A stretch of 64,000 bases of DNA from positions 18,079,443 to 18,143,442 of the forward strand of contig NC_003071.7 in assembly GCF_000001735.4 (NCBI RefSeq), read 5' to 3'. The DNA is from Arabidopsis thaliana. Taxonomy: Eukaryota; Streptophyta; Magnoliopsida; Brassicales; Brassicaceae. Positions 12,537 to 24,375 of this stretch are shown here, one piece after another. The translations under genes and the position numbers were made by a program. Position 1 is the stretch's first letter. The number at the start of each line of letters is the position of its first letter. Under the pieces are notes generated by a model. It saw only the letters and a list, made by a program, of their open reading frames with translations. It was not told where the DNA came from and made no database searches.

Positions 12537-12694
12537 CGAGAAGTACCGCATCATGCCAGATAGAGCCCAAATTTTAACCCCGGTCTACATGTGTATGAAA
12601 ACAAAGTTTTAAACTTATTTCTCCCCGAAACGTAAGTTCTATAGCTAAATCTCCCCAAATTAATACTTCGAGATCTATTAACCCATATATCTGG
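12537..12694 (+). repeat. Left terminal inverted repeat
   Basis: Pairs with 13664-13821 over its full length, about 95% identity by eye. Confidence 0.85.
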
Positions 12695-13663
12695 TTTTTG
12701 TCGGTTTAATGTACCAATTCAGTCTTAACCATTTGAAAACAAACTTTAACCAAAACTAAACCAAAATTATCAAAAATTAACCCGAACCCGCCGACCTATT
12801 AACGTTCCGATCCAACGCTTCTTCTTCACCTGAAATTTTGCTTGGATTCTCTTCGTTTAAAAACAATACCAGACTAACTTTTTTCTGATGAAATCAATAA
12901 TCGATCTTGGATGCAAGTATAAAGAGACTTTCCTCATCCTTCGTTCAGTTTATTGATTTCCTGTAAATTCACTCATTTTTGTCAATTGCTTTTATGTAAC
13001 TTCAAATTCGAGTTTCTTAATCGTGAATTCGTGATTTCAAGTTCTCCTCAAACTCTGTTATTTTATGGATTCGATGTGGTGAAGGTGAATACACACAACA
13101 TGGATGGGAAGAAGAAGAAGAATAAGTGAAAAGATCTAGTTTTGTTGAGGAAGAAGCTGATAAGAAGTATCATCATTGGCTTGATAGCATGAAGAAGAGG
13201 GAAATCGGCAGTTATTAAAGGTAGTGGTGGTGGTGAAAGAGCTAATTCTTGGACGAGGAGTGGTGTTGCGGCAACATGAGATTTTTGTTAGTTTTTTTGA
13301 GTAGATTTTTATGATATTATGGGTTTGTGTTTCTTCAGCTATGAGATTATTATGAGATTATGGGTTTCTAAATTTAAAAGCGTCCTTCATAATTGGTATT
13401 AGAAAAGACGCTCATGAATCTGAATTATTTAAGATAGGTTCTGGGATTTTGCCTAATTAAAACTTAATCATAAGTGGTTTAATCATAAAAAGAAAGTGGA
13501 ATTCCAATTTTGAGAAAAAAAAACAAAACCCATAACGTGAAATAGGGTGAAGAAGAGAAGAAGGAGAGGAAAGAGGAAGAAGGTGATTGGGTTTGTGTTT
13601 AATCCGGTTAAAATCAGGTTTTCTTTGGTTAAAAACGGTTAAATAAATAATAACCGATAAAAC

Positions 13664-13821
13664 CCAGATATATGGATTAATAGATCTCGAAGTATTAATT
13701 CGGGGAGATTTAGCTATAGAACTTACGTTTCGGGGAGAAATATGTTTAAAACTTTGTTTTCATGGACATGTAGACCGGAGTTAAAGTTTGGGCTCTATCT
13801 GGCATGATGCGGTACTTCTCG
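13664..13821 (-). repeat. Right terminal inverted repeat
   Basis: Reverse complement of 12537-12694 with the same length and no gaps. Confidence 0.85.
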
Positions 13822-14511
13822 TGGGGAAATAGACCGTTTTTCCGTGAATATCCTGATCCGTATATATTGAAAAAAGTTTGAATTACTTTTCCTTCATTTT
13901 TTAAACTGTCAATATCTTATTTCATTCAAATATGCATACATTTTTTAGGCCTATTTATCGATCGGTCTTAGTTATGGAAATTTTACAACTGTTGTCATCA
14001 TACAAATATACATTACTCGGCAGTGGTTCCCTCTTAATATTCTCACTTTCTGACACTTAGAACCATCTGGTTACATTTTTAATTATTATATATCATCCTT
14101 ACAAGTGTCTGACGAAATGGTGAATCGAGAATCACTAGAAGGAACCACTTAGACAAATAATCTTTTATAAAATTTACCATTTGTTCACACTTTTTCTTTC
14201 ATTCGTAAAGAATTTTCTCTGAAGTTTCAGCTTATGTAATTTGTTCCCAGGGAAAAAATTCAAACACTATCCTCTGTAAAATTGGATAACCATTAACCAG
14301 AAAAAAGGTTGAAATTTAGTAAATGCGTTTATTATGGATTGGCTGATAGCCTGATATACTTCATTCTGTGACAACCGATTCAAACAACACATTGGTACAT
14401 TAGGATACACCGCATAATCTTTTTTATTCGACACCTTTAGTTATAAACTCACACGTGAACGACCACACTTATACTATGAAACCGTGTCATACGAACCACA
14501 TTTTAACATCT
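13822..14511. other. Intergenic spacer, no gene seen
   Basis: AT-rich sequence between the inverted-repeat element and the fifth chitinase. The part next to 14512 should contain that gene's 3' UTR. Confidence 0.5.
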
Positions 14512-15583
14512 TTAGCAACTAAGATTTGCTCCAGGAGTGATCCCAAGCGTCCTGCAGAACTCCAAGTAATAGTTTACTCTGCTCTGCACGGCTGCAGGAC
14601 GCCTACCGTTGCATTCACCACCATTGATCTTCCTAGTGGTGGCTCCAAAGCCTTGGTCCAAGACTGGACGAACATTTAGGTTCCAGAACCACATGGCACA
14701 CTGAAAGGCAACTTGGGGGCTACGAGCCACCATGTCTGGATCAGTCAAGAGAGGGAGTCCGAGGAACTTTCCAGCTGCACCGTAATTGTAGTTCCATGTG
14801 ATTTGGATTGGACCGCGGCCGTAGTAGTCTTTTCCCGGTGTACAAGGGTACGCAGTGCTCGGTGAGCAGTATTTCCCTCTAGCTATTTCTTCTTTGTAGC
14901 AAAAACCTTGCATAACGTAAAAGAAGATCGTTATTTATAATAGAGAATGAATATGTATGAATTTTAATGATAAAAGAAATGATTTGTTAACTTACCCAAG
15001 AAACATTATGGTGCTTAATTAGTGTAATAATATTCTTGATAATAATAATTCATTAATTTGCTTAATTAAATAATTAGTATACATGCATTCATGTAGTAGA
15101 ACTAGAAGGGTTTATAAAGAACTTACTTCCAGATTCATGAGAAAACTGAGCCAACATAGCGGCAATCTCACGCTTAGCGACGGTTCCTTTATAGGCGTCG
15201 AACGATTGGGCAGCCGCAATGAAAGCCTGGCGAGTGTAGAACCCTTTCGCTGGACAGCCATTTCCGACTTTGCTCATGATACCATCAAAAAATGCTGGTG
15301 TGACAACATTTTCAATTGTATCACGAGGATCAGCGTTTAGACCGCCTGCACCACCGCTAGGAGTTGGTGGGATAGGTGTGGTTGAGGAGCTGCAAGGTCC
15401 ACTTCGGCACCCGGTACCACAGTAGGCATCTGTGGTGCCACAATATCCATATCTACTGCAACATAAGTTGGCTGCACATCCGGTTGTACCGCACTGTTGC
15501 GAAAACACGGTTTTTGCCATGATGGTTAAGGTGAAGAGAAAAAGGATGAAAGCGTTTTTCAACATTGCTCTTAGGGTAGCCAT
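14512..15583 (-). CDS. Class IV chitinase (GH19, hevein domain), intact
   Basis: Complete two-exon gene, 283 residues. Exons are 15127-15583 and 14512-14906 (220-bp intron at the family position). Signal peptide (about 1-29), hevein domain (CCSRYGYCGTTDAYCG core), a Ser/Thr/Pro hinge (TPIPPTPSGGAGG), then GH19 with both catalytic glutamates (HESGS, CYKEEIA) and the GRGPIQITWNYNYG motif. The ATG at 15583 is preferred over an in-frame upstream one because it begins the signal peptide and lies about 50 bases after a TATA box. It is the outermost member of the tandem array. Probably AT2G43620. Confidence 0.95.
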
Positions 15584-15632
15584 TTTGTGTATGGAGGGTG
15601 TTGTGTGAAGAAATGAAGAAGGTGTGTTGATG

Positions 15633-15640
15633 TATTTATA
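15633..15640 (-). promoter_or_regulatory. TATA box of the fifth chitinase
   Basis: TATAAATA on the minus strand, 50-57 bases upstream of the start codon. Confidence 0.6.
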
Positions 15641-16812
15641 GTGTAAATTTGGTCTATTCAAATTGAAATATTGATCAGTGTTAGACATCTTTCACGATTA
15701 TTGATTGGCTTTTTCTGAGTCAAAGTCAATGCCACTTTGTACCACTTAACAAAAGTCAATGACACAGTTTTTTCTCTTGTCGTTATGAGAAATTCCATGT
15801 CGGTCATAGATCAGATCAAAAACGAATATGTAATCAAAATTTTAAAGAGCCAAGTTACTTGGATGAAAATCATTCTCATAAAAACTTGATTGAGATAATC
15901 AAGTTTAGATTAGTTCAAACGTTTGAGATTTTTCTATTGAATAGTTCCAAGTTTTTGTTAATTAGCTCAAACGATATTGTTAGCTAATATAGCATTTTTT
16001 TTGGTCAACTAATATAGCATTTAGAACGTTCTTTTAAAGTCTTACTTTGATTTTTAACAAAAATTGTATGGAATTGTGAGAAAAATGACTAGTGAAGCCA
16101 AAATGTTTCTATTTATAAATCAAAATCAACCAAAATTAGAAAAATCCAACTCAATTATTGCAATTTCCAAATAGTCATGCGTCAAAATTAAACCAGCATA
16201 TCAATAAAAAGCGGTTTAGTCTTACCAACCCTGGTCTAGAGACTCTAGAACCATCGGAGCTCAAGTGAAAAACGACGCCGTTAAGCTGCATCTTTCAAGA
16301 TAGATAAAAACTTTTGTCGATCGCTTCATCTCTCACAGAGTTTCGGCTCCTCCGTTGTGTTTCAGGACGACGCAAAGGGGAAAAAAAATTGAATTCTTTC
16401 TCTCCAAGCGAAACTAGGGTTTCGAAAGTCTCTGTCTCATCAAAGCTTCGAAAAGGTAGATTTATGGTTTCTTACTCTCCTTTCTCTATGATATTCCAAT
16501 TTCTTGCGAGCTTGCTCAGTGTTCTTACCTTATATTTACCGAACCAGTGCCTTTATATTCTATCACATTCGAAGTTATTGGTTTCTGGTTACTTATATTG
16601 CTTATTGTTCTATGACTACGATATAATTATCCCAAAGATTTGTTCTTTTCTCCGAATTTGGATTAGAAATGGATATACTCAAATTCTGAACATGCCCAGA
16701 AGAATCCTTGTTTTGGTCAATGTTGGGTTCTAATTGGTTGTGTTCGTTGTTTGCTGTTGATTTGTTTTCTTTTCAGAAAGTGATTGCATTAAGAGAAACA
16801 TTGGGATAAAAG
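15641..16812. other. Intergenic spacer and 5' UTR of the plastid-protein gene
   Basis: The left part is upstream sequence of the fifth chitinase. From about 16,250 the sequence looks like a transcribed leader. A GT donor near 16,456 (AAAAG|GTAGATT) and a pyrimidine-rich acceptor near 16,776 (TTTTCAG) suggest an intron in the 5' UTR of the next gene. The ORF across this leader is not protein-like. Confidence 0.5.
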
Positions 16813-17902
16813 ATGAGCTTTACTCAGGCTAATTGTTTTCGACCATCCTACTATCCTGCAAGGATAACACGACCAAATTGCATCTCCAGTGTACCTATTA
16901 GGTCTTCAGTACGCTTTGATCACTTCCCGCGTACCTCGTTTACTCTTCGAGCTACTGCTGCAGTGTCTACTCAGTTTTCGCCTCTTCTTGATCATCGCCG
17001 TCGTTTACCTACTGGGAAATCGAAACAAAGTTCTGCTGTGTGCTTATTTGGTGGGAAAGATAAACCTGATGGTAGTGATGAGGTCAGATGCTTTTTCCTC
17101 ATGTTAAGTTCTTCTGCCTGTAAATGAATTTACTTTGCAACTGGAGAGTGATTTCTTTTGTGTTTGTTTCTAAGAACTTTGCTGTTCTGTTTGCTGATGA
17201 TAAGTGTGTTCTTCTTATTTTTTCAATTTTGTTCTTAGTGATTGTTGTAATGAATTTTGTTATCAGATATCGCCATGGAAAGCAATAGAGAAAGCTATGG
17301 GGAAGAAATCGGTTGAAGATATGTTGCGAGAGCAGATACAGAAGAAAGACTTTTATGATACTGACAGTGGCGGCAACATGCCTCCACGTGGAGGAGGCAG
17401 TGGTGGCGGTGGTGGAAATGGTGAGGAGCGTCCTGAAGGGTCAGGAGGAGAAGATGGTGGTCTTGCTGGGATCGCAGATGAAACTTTGCAAGTGGTTTTG
17501 GCGACCTTAGGCTTCATCTTTTTGGTAAATGACACAAATTTCAGGAAAGATTTGAACTTCAAATATCGTATCTTGCTTTGATGGAATATATCTTTGTTTT
17601 TGCAGTACACATACATTATCACTGGGGAGGAATTGGTCAAGCTTGCAAGGGATTACATTAGGTTTCTTATGGGAAGACCTAAGACTGTTCGATTGACCCG
17701 AGCCATGGATAGTTGGAACGGATTCTTGGAGAAGATGTCGAGGCAAAGAGTGTATGATGAGTATTGGCTAGAAAAGGCGATCATCAACACACCAACCTGG
17801 TATGATAGCCCTGAGAAGTACAGACGTGTTATCAAGGCTTATGTTGATTCAAATTCTGATGAAGCTTATGTGGAATCAAATTCTGATGAGGTATCTTACT
17901 AG
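16813..17902 (+). CDS. Plastid-targeted glycine-rich single-pass membrane protein, function unknown
   Basis: Three exons, 16813-17082, 17267-17524 and 17606-17902, all phase 0, 274 residues. The N-terminal ~60 residues are rich in Ser, Arg, Thr and Pro and poor in acid, like a chloroplast transit peptide. Then comes a short helical piece ([19 protein letters not shown]), a Gly-rich linker (about 115-150), one hydrophobic segment (about 160-182, [21 protein letters not shown] across the exon 2/3 junction) and a charged soluble C-terminus of about 90 residues that ends in two copies of SNSDE. I do not recognise a catalytic domain. Probably AT2G43630, an uncharacterised protein. Localisation is inferred from composition only. 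Confidence 0.88.
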
Positions 17903-18171
17903 GTTAGGAACAGGAAGAGATCCATAATAACAATTGAGTTTTTTTTCTTAGTGTTTGAAATTTAGAATCAGTTTCTTTGAATTGGATTTATGTTCGTACA
18001 TTTGTATGGAATTGGTTTATTTATACACGATGAACATTCTCGAGGGAAAAGCAAATGCAAACCAAAATCTCTATTATAACACAAGTCAAAATCTTTTAGA
18101 TCTTTCAATAGCTTTCAAAATTCAACTCTTAAGCAGCAATTGCAAATCAATGAGAAACACAAAAGGAGAAA
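17903..18171. other. Convergent 3' UTR region
   Basis: Short gap between the converging plastid-protein gene and SRP14. It should hold both 3' UTRs. No other feature seen. Confidence 0.5.
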
Positions 18172-19177
18172 TCAAAGTTTCTTAGATTTAGTGGTTGAAG
18201 TGCTTTCTTTCTTCTCTGCCTCTGTCGATTTCTTCCGGTCTTTCCTTTCCCTCTTCTTCAAAGCAGTCATGTGGGCCTTAAGAATGGTGGCATATGATGC
18301 TTGAAATCTCTGGTGATCCTTAGCACCAACCTTACAAACAAGAAAGCATTGTAACAAGTTAGCTTCTTACAGATCATAGACCAGTATCACTTTACAAGAA
18401 CTTGGGTAGGTTTTCAATCGTTTTATTTGTTTACCGAGCTACTTCCTCAACTGCTAGAAGGCAACTACAATAGTGCAAGGAAGGATAAATAGAGACTTAA
18501 GAGAGAATGTTATCTTTTATTCTAGTTCATTATCCAAAGAGAGTAGTAACTCTTAAACAATATCTCGAGTAATCGATGTGCTGTTTAGTTTACTAATGAA
18601 TAGTTCCTACGTTTGGAAACATACATGGTTCGAGATCATAATCTTGAGATAATGTGTAGAACATACCGAAGTAGAAACAGTTTTCTTTCCATCGGTTGCT
18701 CGAATAAGGCATCTGTATTCAATGGATTCTCCAACTGAGCTCAGTTTCCTCTTCTGCACCTTAGACTTGAGAGATGCTGACACAAGTAACAAAAATCATA
18801 TAAGATATCTTCAAAAAGATATTTCAAGTATAAACATATAACAAAAGTGGAGGATGAGATTTTCAAAGTTACATCTTTTCAAAGTAACCCACACAGAACC
18901 CTTCTCTTTGCTTTTCTCAAACATGCTCGTGAGTTCATTGAGGAATGGATCCAACTGTAATAGAACCTGCAAAACCAAAAAGGATGGCATCAAAAAAACG
19001 CATGATCAGTCAAAACAATGGCAAAAATTAGTTTTCTTTACTCCATCAATCATTGAACCTTACAATGTAGCATCAATGCTGAATCAAATCCCACCAAACA
19101 CAAATCAGAGGAAAAAAAAAAATCTCACAAAAATCTTCACATCACATAATCCTGAATTAGCACTGAGAATTTACCAT
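18172..19177 (-). CDS. SRP14: Signal recognition particle 14 kDa subunit
   Basis: Alu-domain protein of the cytosolic signal recognition particle. With SRP9 it binds 7SL RNA and slows elongation while the ribosome docks at the ER. Coding exons are 19175-19177, 18873-18966, 18667-18776 and 18172-18330, 121 residues. It begins MVLLQLDPFLNELTSMFEKS and contains KGSVWVTLKR and GESIEYRCLIRATDGKK of the SRP14 fold; the C-terminus is Lys/Ser/Thr-rich, as usual for SRP14. The start codon is the last three bases of its exon: ATG is followed directly by the GTAAAT donor. Two further donors/acceptors (near 19,213 and 19,629) suggest a spliced 5' UTR. Divergent from the Sas10 gene. Probably AT2G43640. 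Confidence 0.92.
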
Positions 19178-19714
19178 TGTTAAACCGCAGATGGATATCT
19201 TTTGCAGATCCTCAAGCACTGAAAATACTTCTTATCACTCAGATAACTGAGAGAGAAAACCATAAACACAATGCAAGTGCAGGGAAGAGTTAGATCTTAA
19301 AGTTTAGAACTTTGTCGATATAAATGGAATACGCAACATAAAATCTAAGCACAATTGAAACAATTTCTTCAAATCATTCGGATTTCTACTCAATTCTACG
19401 CTAAGACACCATTGATATACAACCCTAGATCGTCAAAGCTTCTGACAAATCACAACACGGAAACAATATAATTCAATTCGCAACAATTAGGAGGCGTCAA
19501 ATCCGATCAAGTCAACAAACCCAGCTCAAAAGCCACGAGCTTTAAGAATCAGAATTCAAACTTAGAAAAAAACTATGAAACTGACCAGAGAGAGACAAGA
19601 ATCTGATGATGATCTGCGTCCGAAAACTCACCGGCCGGAGGAGTCTCTTCGGTAAAAAGGAAGTCGCCACAAATCAAAAGACGGGTATACTCTTAGTACT
19701 AAAGGACCATTTAA

Positions 19715-19925
19715 ATATGGGCTTATTTAGATAATAATGGGCCTTATTAGGCCCAGTAATTTATAAAACCTTACTAGGGTTTTAACGATACGTTCTCGTT
19801 CTCTTTCTCTGAAACTCAGCTTCTTCTTCAGACACCATTGATATCCTCTAAATTGTTCCCCGTCGTAGAAACTTTAGGTAATCGTTGCCGTCGAGCTGAT
19901 ATTTGTGAAGGGGAAACCCTAATTC
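19715..19925. promoter_or_regulatory. Bidirectional promoter with site II elements and telo-box
   Basis: Between the divergent SRP14 and Sas10 genes are TGGGCT at 19718-19723, TGGGCC at 19738-19743, and GGCCCA (TGGGCC on the minus strand) at 19750-19755. An AAACCCTAA telo-box lies near 19913-19922 and a related TAGGGTTTT near 19776-19784. This combination is known from plant translation and ribosome-biogenesis genes, matching the products on both sides. Confidence 0.65.
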
Positions 19926-19987
19926 GATAAGGGATTGTAAAGTTGCACAAGTTTGCTTATCCCCAGAACCTGCTCTGCAACACAACA

Positions 19988-22900
19988 ATGGGGAAAAAAG
20001 GAGGGACTTTGAAGAGAAGTAGCAAAAGCACAAAAACTCGCAAAGATATCGTCGAAGACCAATACGACGACGAGATTGACGCCTGTAAACTTCTACCCAC
20101 TTCGAAAAATTTGTCCTTTCTTTTGTTTCCTAAAGCTTAATTGATTATTGGAATGACTATGTCCTTATTATTAAGTGCTTACTAGCTTATTTCTTCTTAA
20201 TTAACGATTCTGATGAGATATGTGTGATAGATTGCTCATTGTTTGAGATTTTGTAAGTTTATGTCTGATGTTTGGTTTTTTGTCCACAGTTCATAAACAG
20301 AGGGATATAGTTCCCTTGGATGTTAATGATGATACTGATGAATCGGATGAAGATGATGTGCAACCTGTATTTGATTTACAGGTTTGTTTTTTGGCTTATG
20401 TTTCTAGACATCTTTTGCTTCGATTCTTTCAATTGCTTCCCTTTCAATTTCAGTTTTGTTTGGATTATAGGGTGTGGATGATGAAAGTGAGGAGGATGAA
20501 GATACAGAAGACGAAGAGGAGGCCGAGAATGGACTTACTGCGAAAAGTAAGGATGCCTTCTTATGTCATGTTTACTATATGTAGTTAGTTGTTGCATCTA
20601 CTCTGTCTGAATGGTATACCTGTAGCTACTCCTTTTCTAAGTGCCTTATTCGTTTTCTCATCGGGGCCTTAATTGTTCAGTGATTAGGCAGAAGAAATAT
20701 CTGAGGGCAAAGTTTGGTGATGGTGACGATGAAATGGCTGATGATGATAAGGATAAAGAGGAAGACAAAAGGAGCACATGGGGCGGAAGAAGTGGCCTAT
20801 ACCATAGTGGTGATAATGTGGATTTTGATGTAAGAAGTGTCGACATCTGCAACCCACTGATTATTTGCCTCGATTCCATTTCTTTTAAAAGCTAGATTCC
20901 TTTTGTTAATATTCTGTTAACTCTGAAACAAACTCTACGTAAGTGGCTAATCTGGTTTGATGTGATTTTGAAGATCCTATCAAGTGATGATGAAGACATT
21001 AAAGCGGAAGAAGAAGAGGTCATACGACTACGGGCAGAACAACTTGGATCCATAACAGCAGCTGATGCTGGGTTAGACGATGATAGTGAAGAAGATAGCG
21101 ACAGAGAATTAACCATGGAGGTGGGTCATGGGTGTTACAAGTTACTATCATGTAGTTGAAAACTATCCTGTTGCTTAGATCATTGACGCACCATTCTGGT
21201 TTATGTTTGGCAGGAAATTTCTGACAAAGGTAAGCAGGCTACAAAATCCATCACAGATAAGAAAGAGAAGGGTGATAAGGATACACATGTTGAAGAGATC
21301 AAGAAAGACATAAACTCTTTGTCAAAAGAAGAGCAAATGGATGTAGTATATAGGTAATGTTGATGTTTTCTGGTTCTAAATTTTTCATTAACTTAGTTTA
21401 TTTTGTATTAGACTTTCTTACATGTTATGTAAAATAATATTCACGTGATATGTCTTTCGTGTAGTTCTGCTCCGGAAATAGTTGGTCTTTTGTCTGAGTT
21501 GAACGATGCAGTTGAAGAGCTTGAGAGTAAGATAAATCCTGTTATGAATAAGGTAAACCTCTTTACTGTTTCACAATTTTTTTCAATATGTTTCTATATT
21601 GCCACTTTATATCACCCTAGTTCGAAAGAAGGGATTTGTGACTCCTCCAGAAATTTATGCAATTATGTCTCCTTGCAGTTAAAGGAAGGAGAAATTTCGT
21701 TGAATGGTTTAGCAAGGTACCTGGAGGTTAAGCAGCTTCTGCTACTTACCTATTGCCAATCTATAACATTTTATCTTCTACTCAAGTCTGAAGGGCAGCC
21801 CATCCGTGATCATCCGGTCCTTGCCCGTCTTGTCGAGATCAAATCTTTATTAGATAAGGTTCTGCGGTGTACCCTTTTAAGTTTTTAATCTCTCAACAAT
21901 CTACATGTTGTACTTCTACAACTAGTCAAGCTATGTTTGTTTATATATTAAAGCTGCTGAGTTAATGTATGTTTTTTGTTTAAAATTAGATCAAAGAACT
22001 TGATGAAGAGCTTCCCCCTGGATTTGAAGAGTCCCTAGCAAGAAGTATTGCTAATGGAGCAGTGCAAAAGGTGGTTAAAGAAGATCAGCTCACTTCACCT
22101 GTTTCTGATTCAGTAGATAGAATCACACAAGACACAGCCAAGGTAGAAGTTAGGATCTTACTCGCTGTCACTCAAGTTAATCTCTTGTGAGCTATTTGAC
22201 ACTTTCTTTGTACACAACCTTGCTGATCTCTGTTTATTCAGCCGATGAAAATTGACAACGCAAGAGAAGAAAAGAAGAAAAAAGGAGAGAAACGCAAGCA
22301 CCAGGTAAATACAAATCTAAGCATTTTCCTGGATTTTCTATTCTATTGGAAATTGTTCAACCTCTTGCTTACTGGCACATTTTCTTCGTTTAGCTTGAAC
22401 AAATTCTCTTTCTTTCTAGCAGAATGATCTGGTTGATGTGCAAAGTGAGGAGATGTTAAAACTTCGAGCAGCTCTAGAGGGAAAACTTAGAACCAATGGA
22501 GTCCTTGGTTCTACTGTTTCAAAGTCTGATAAAGCTCAAAAACGCCAGAAATTAGCTAATAGGTAATAGCTTCTCCTTTCATCATACTTCTTTATGATGG
22601 GGATTTCTGGTGTATCTTTTCGAGGATTGTGATGTATAATATAATTATTTTCTTAATTCGCATCTAACCAGGAAGCTAGAGACATTCGATGATTATGTGG
22701 ATGATGCAGACAATAGCACACATAATGTAACAGCTGATAAGCTCACCAAGCTTGTGTCCACCAAACGGAAGCCCAAGGTAACAACATATCACAGATGTGA
22801 AACTTAGATATGTCTTTGTTACTTTTTACGCTAGTATTTTTCATAATCTTTTCACCTTATGTTTTGGAAGACTATTTCTGGAGATGATGATTTACCGCAA

Positions 22901-23705
22901 AGAGATGATATTGGAGAACGGCGTAGAAAGTTTGAGCTCAGAGTTTTGGCTGGAGCTGGTGTGAAGTCATCAGAGGGAGATGGCAGGAATAAAAATGGGG
23001 CATTTGCATCAGATGATGAGGATGATAACGATGGTGATAACAATGACATGGTTGATAATGATGGTGAATCAGAAGATGAATTTTACAAACAAGTGAAACA
23101 GAAACAACAAGCTAAACGAGCTGCCAAAGCAGAGATCTATTCAAGGTAATAATAATACATTACATTAACCTTTCCTTTTCAGTTATTTTGACACTTGTGG
23201 TTGTTCATCTCAATGATACGTTTTGTGTTTGTTCAGAAAACCTCATTTGATGCCGTCATCGCCAGAACACGTGGATGGAAAACGACACATTTCAAATCAG
23301 GTTAGAATGTTTCCAAAGCACACAACAAATATCATCTGTTTCTCTACCTAGAACCATAGTTTAACGTTTCTTGTCATCTCTTTTTTTCTAATCGCCACCA
23401 AAACCTAGATGGTGAGTAACAGAGGATTGACCCGGCAACGCAACAGGGACCTCAAAAACCCGAGAAAGAAGTACCGGGTAAACTATCTTGAATCTACCAG
23501 TTTCTGCAACGTTCGTTTGTTTGACCTGTTTATTTGCCTCATCTCAAATGTTTTTGGGATCTTGAATTTTTGTTTGCAGAAAAATTACGAGAAAAAAGTC
23601 ACTAGACGCAAAGGACAGGTCAGAGATATCAGGAAACAAACGGGTCCATATGCAGGAGAAGCCCGAGGTATCAATCCCAACACAAGCCGGAGCATCCGAA
23701 TGTAG
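19988..23705 (+). CDS. THAL: Sas10/Utp3 family nucleolar protein (SSU processome)
   Basis: Sixteen coding exons, 654 residues: 19988-20084, 20290-20381, 20471-20546, 20681-20829, 20974-21120, 21214-21353, 21465-21552, 21679-21858, 21990-22142, 22242-22304, 22423-22562, 22672-22777, 22871-23145, 23237-23300, 23409-23477, 23580-23705. Phases join throughout. A basic N-terminus is followed by long acidic tracts, the Sas10/Utp3/C1D domain (about 234-330, [19 protein letters not shown]), Lys-rich coiled stretches, and the Sas10 C-terminal domain (about 580-654, ending [20 protein letters not shown]). Family members act in the U3 snoRNP/SSU processome in early 18S rRNA processing. Probably AT2G43650 (EMB2777/THALLO). 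Exon 11 has two possible acceptors. Confidence 0.93.
22418..22422 (+). other. NAGNAG tandem splice acceptor
   Basis: The intron before exon 11 of the Sas10 gene ends ...TAGCAG. Using the first AG adds one Gln; using the second gives the 654-residue form. Both keep frame. Confidence 0.55.
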
Positions 23706-24375
23706 AACTAACCTCCTCTTCCTATGTCTCTATTTGCATGCTTCGTTTTGCTCTTGTATTATCTTCTATTGTGGATCTCGTACTTTTCATTTTTCTCTTC
23801 TTCAAGACCAAGCAAATCATTGTTTAAATCTGTTGTCTTGCATTTGTATTTTTAAAAAGAGAAAAACTTGCTTTTAAACTTCAAGAAGGCAATTCAATAT
23901 GCTAAAGCGTACGAAGTAGTTTATGATTGTTCAACCACGTTGATTTGATTTGATTTTAAGATTATTCTCCATGTCAATTAGAACTGTAGAAGTAGGTAAG
24001 AAAATTTATTAAAGTGATAAAAGAAAATGATTTGGGGAAATTTCAAAAATGATTTTTTAATAATATTAATTTTCAACTGTACCCTTATACAAAGTTTTTA
24101 AAAAGCTTATAAAGAATTTAGATGGTTTTATAAAAGTGATTTGGACTTAAACTTAACAGTTACATTTTTTTTAAAAGAGATAATTAATTTACGTCTCTAT
24201 GATGTAAACAAACATCAACCACATAATTATAGAGGTATTGATATGATATGATATGATATTAGATAAGATGTTTTTTGACCTCATGCAATAAAAAGCTCAA
24301 ACACTCAATAAGTAAAAAGTTGAACCATTAATTATTCAAAGTTTGGAACAGACACATTCGCGAAGCTTTCTATGC
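23706..24375. other. Intergenic, convergent 3' ends
   Basis: 3' UTR of the Sas10 gene, then AT-rich sequence including a short ATATG repeat at about 24240-24258. No gene seen. Confidence 0.5.

Larger units (their letters stand above)
12537..13821. mobile_element. Non-autonomous DNA transposon with long terminal inverted repeats (MULE-like)
   Basis: The ends, 12537-12694 and 13664-13821, are gap-free inverted repeats of 158 bases with about eight mismatches by eye, beginning CGAGAAGTACCGCATCATGC. Weaker inverted similarity continues inward for a few dozen bases. The roughly 970-bp interior has no transposase; it contains purine-rich sequence with short broken reading frames and may be a captured gene piece. 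Long TIRs with a non-coding interior fit Mutator-like or foldback elements. I found no clear 9-bp target duplication directly outside these limits, so the true ends may differ. Confidence 0.7.

Noticed and set aside
12537-13821. Annotating a protein in the interior of the inverted-repeat element
   Set aside because: The only ATG frames are broken within a few codons; no transposase motif.
16314-16733. 139-codon ORF upstream of the plastid-protein gene
   Set aside because: Runs through a likely leader intron and lacks protein-like composition.
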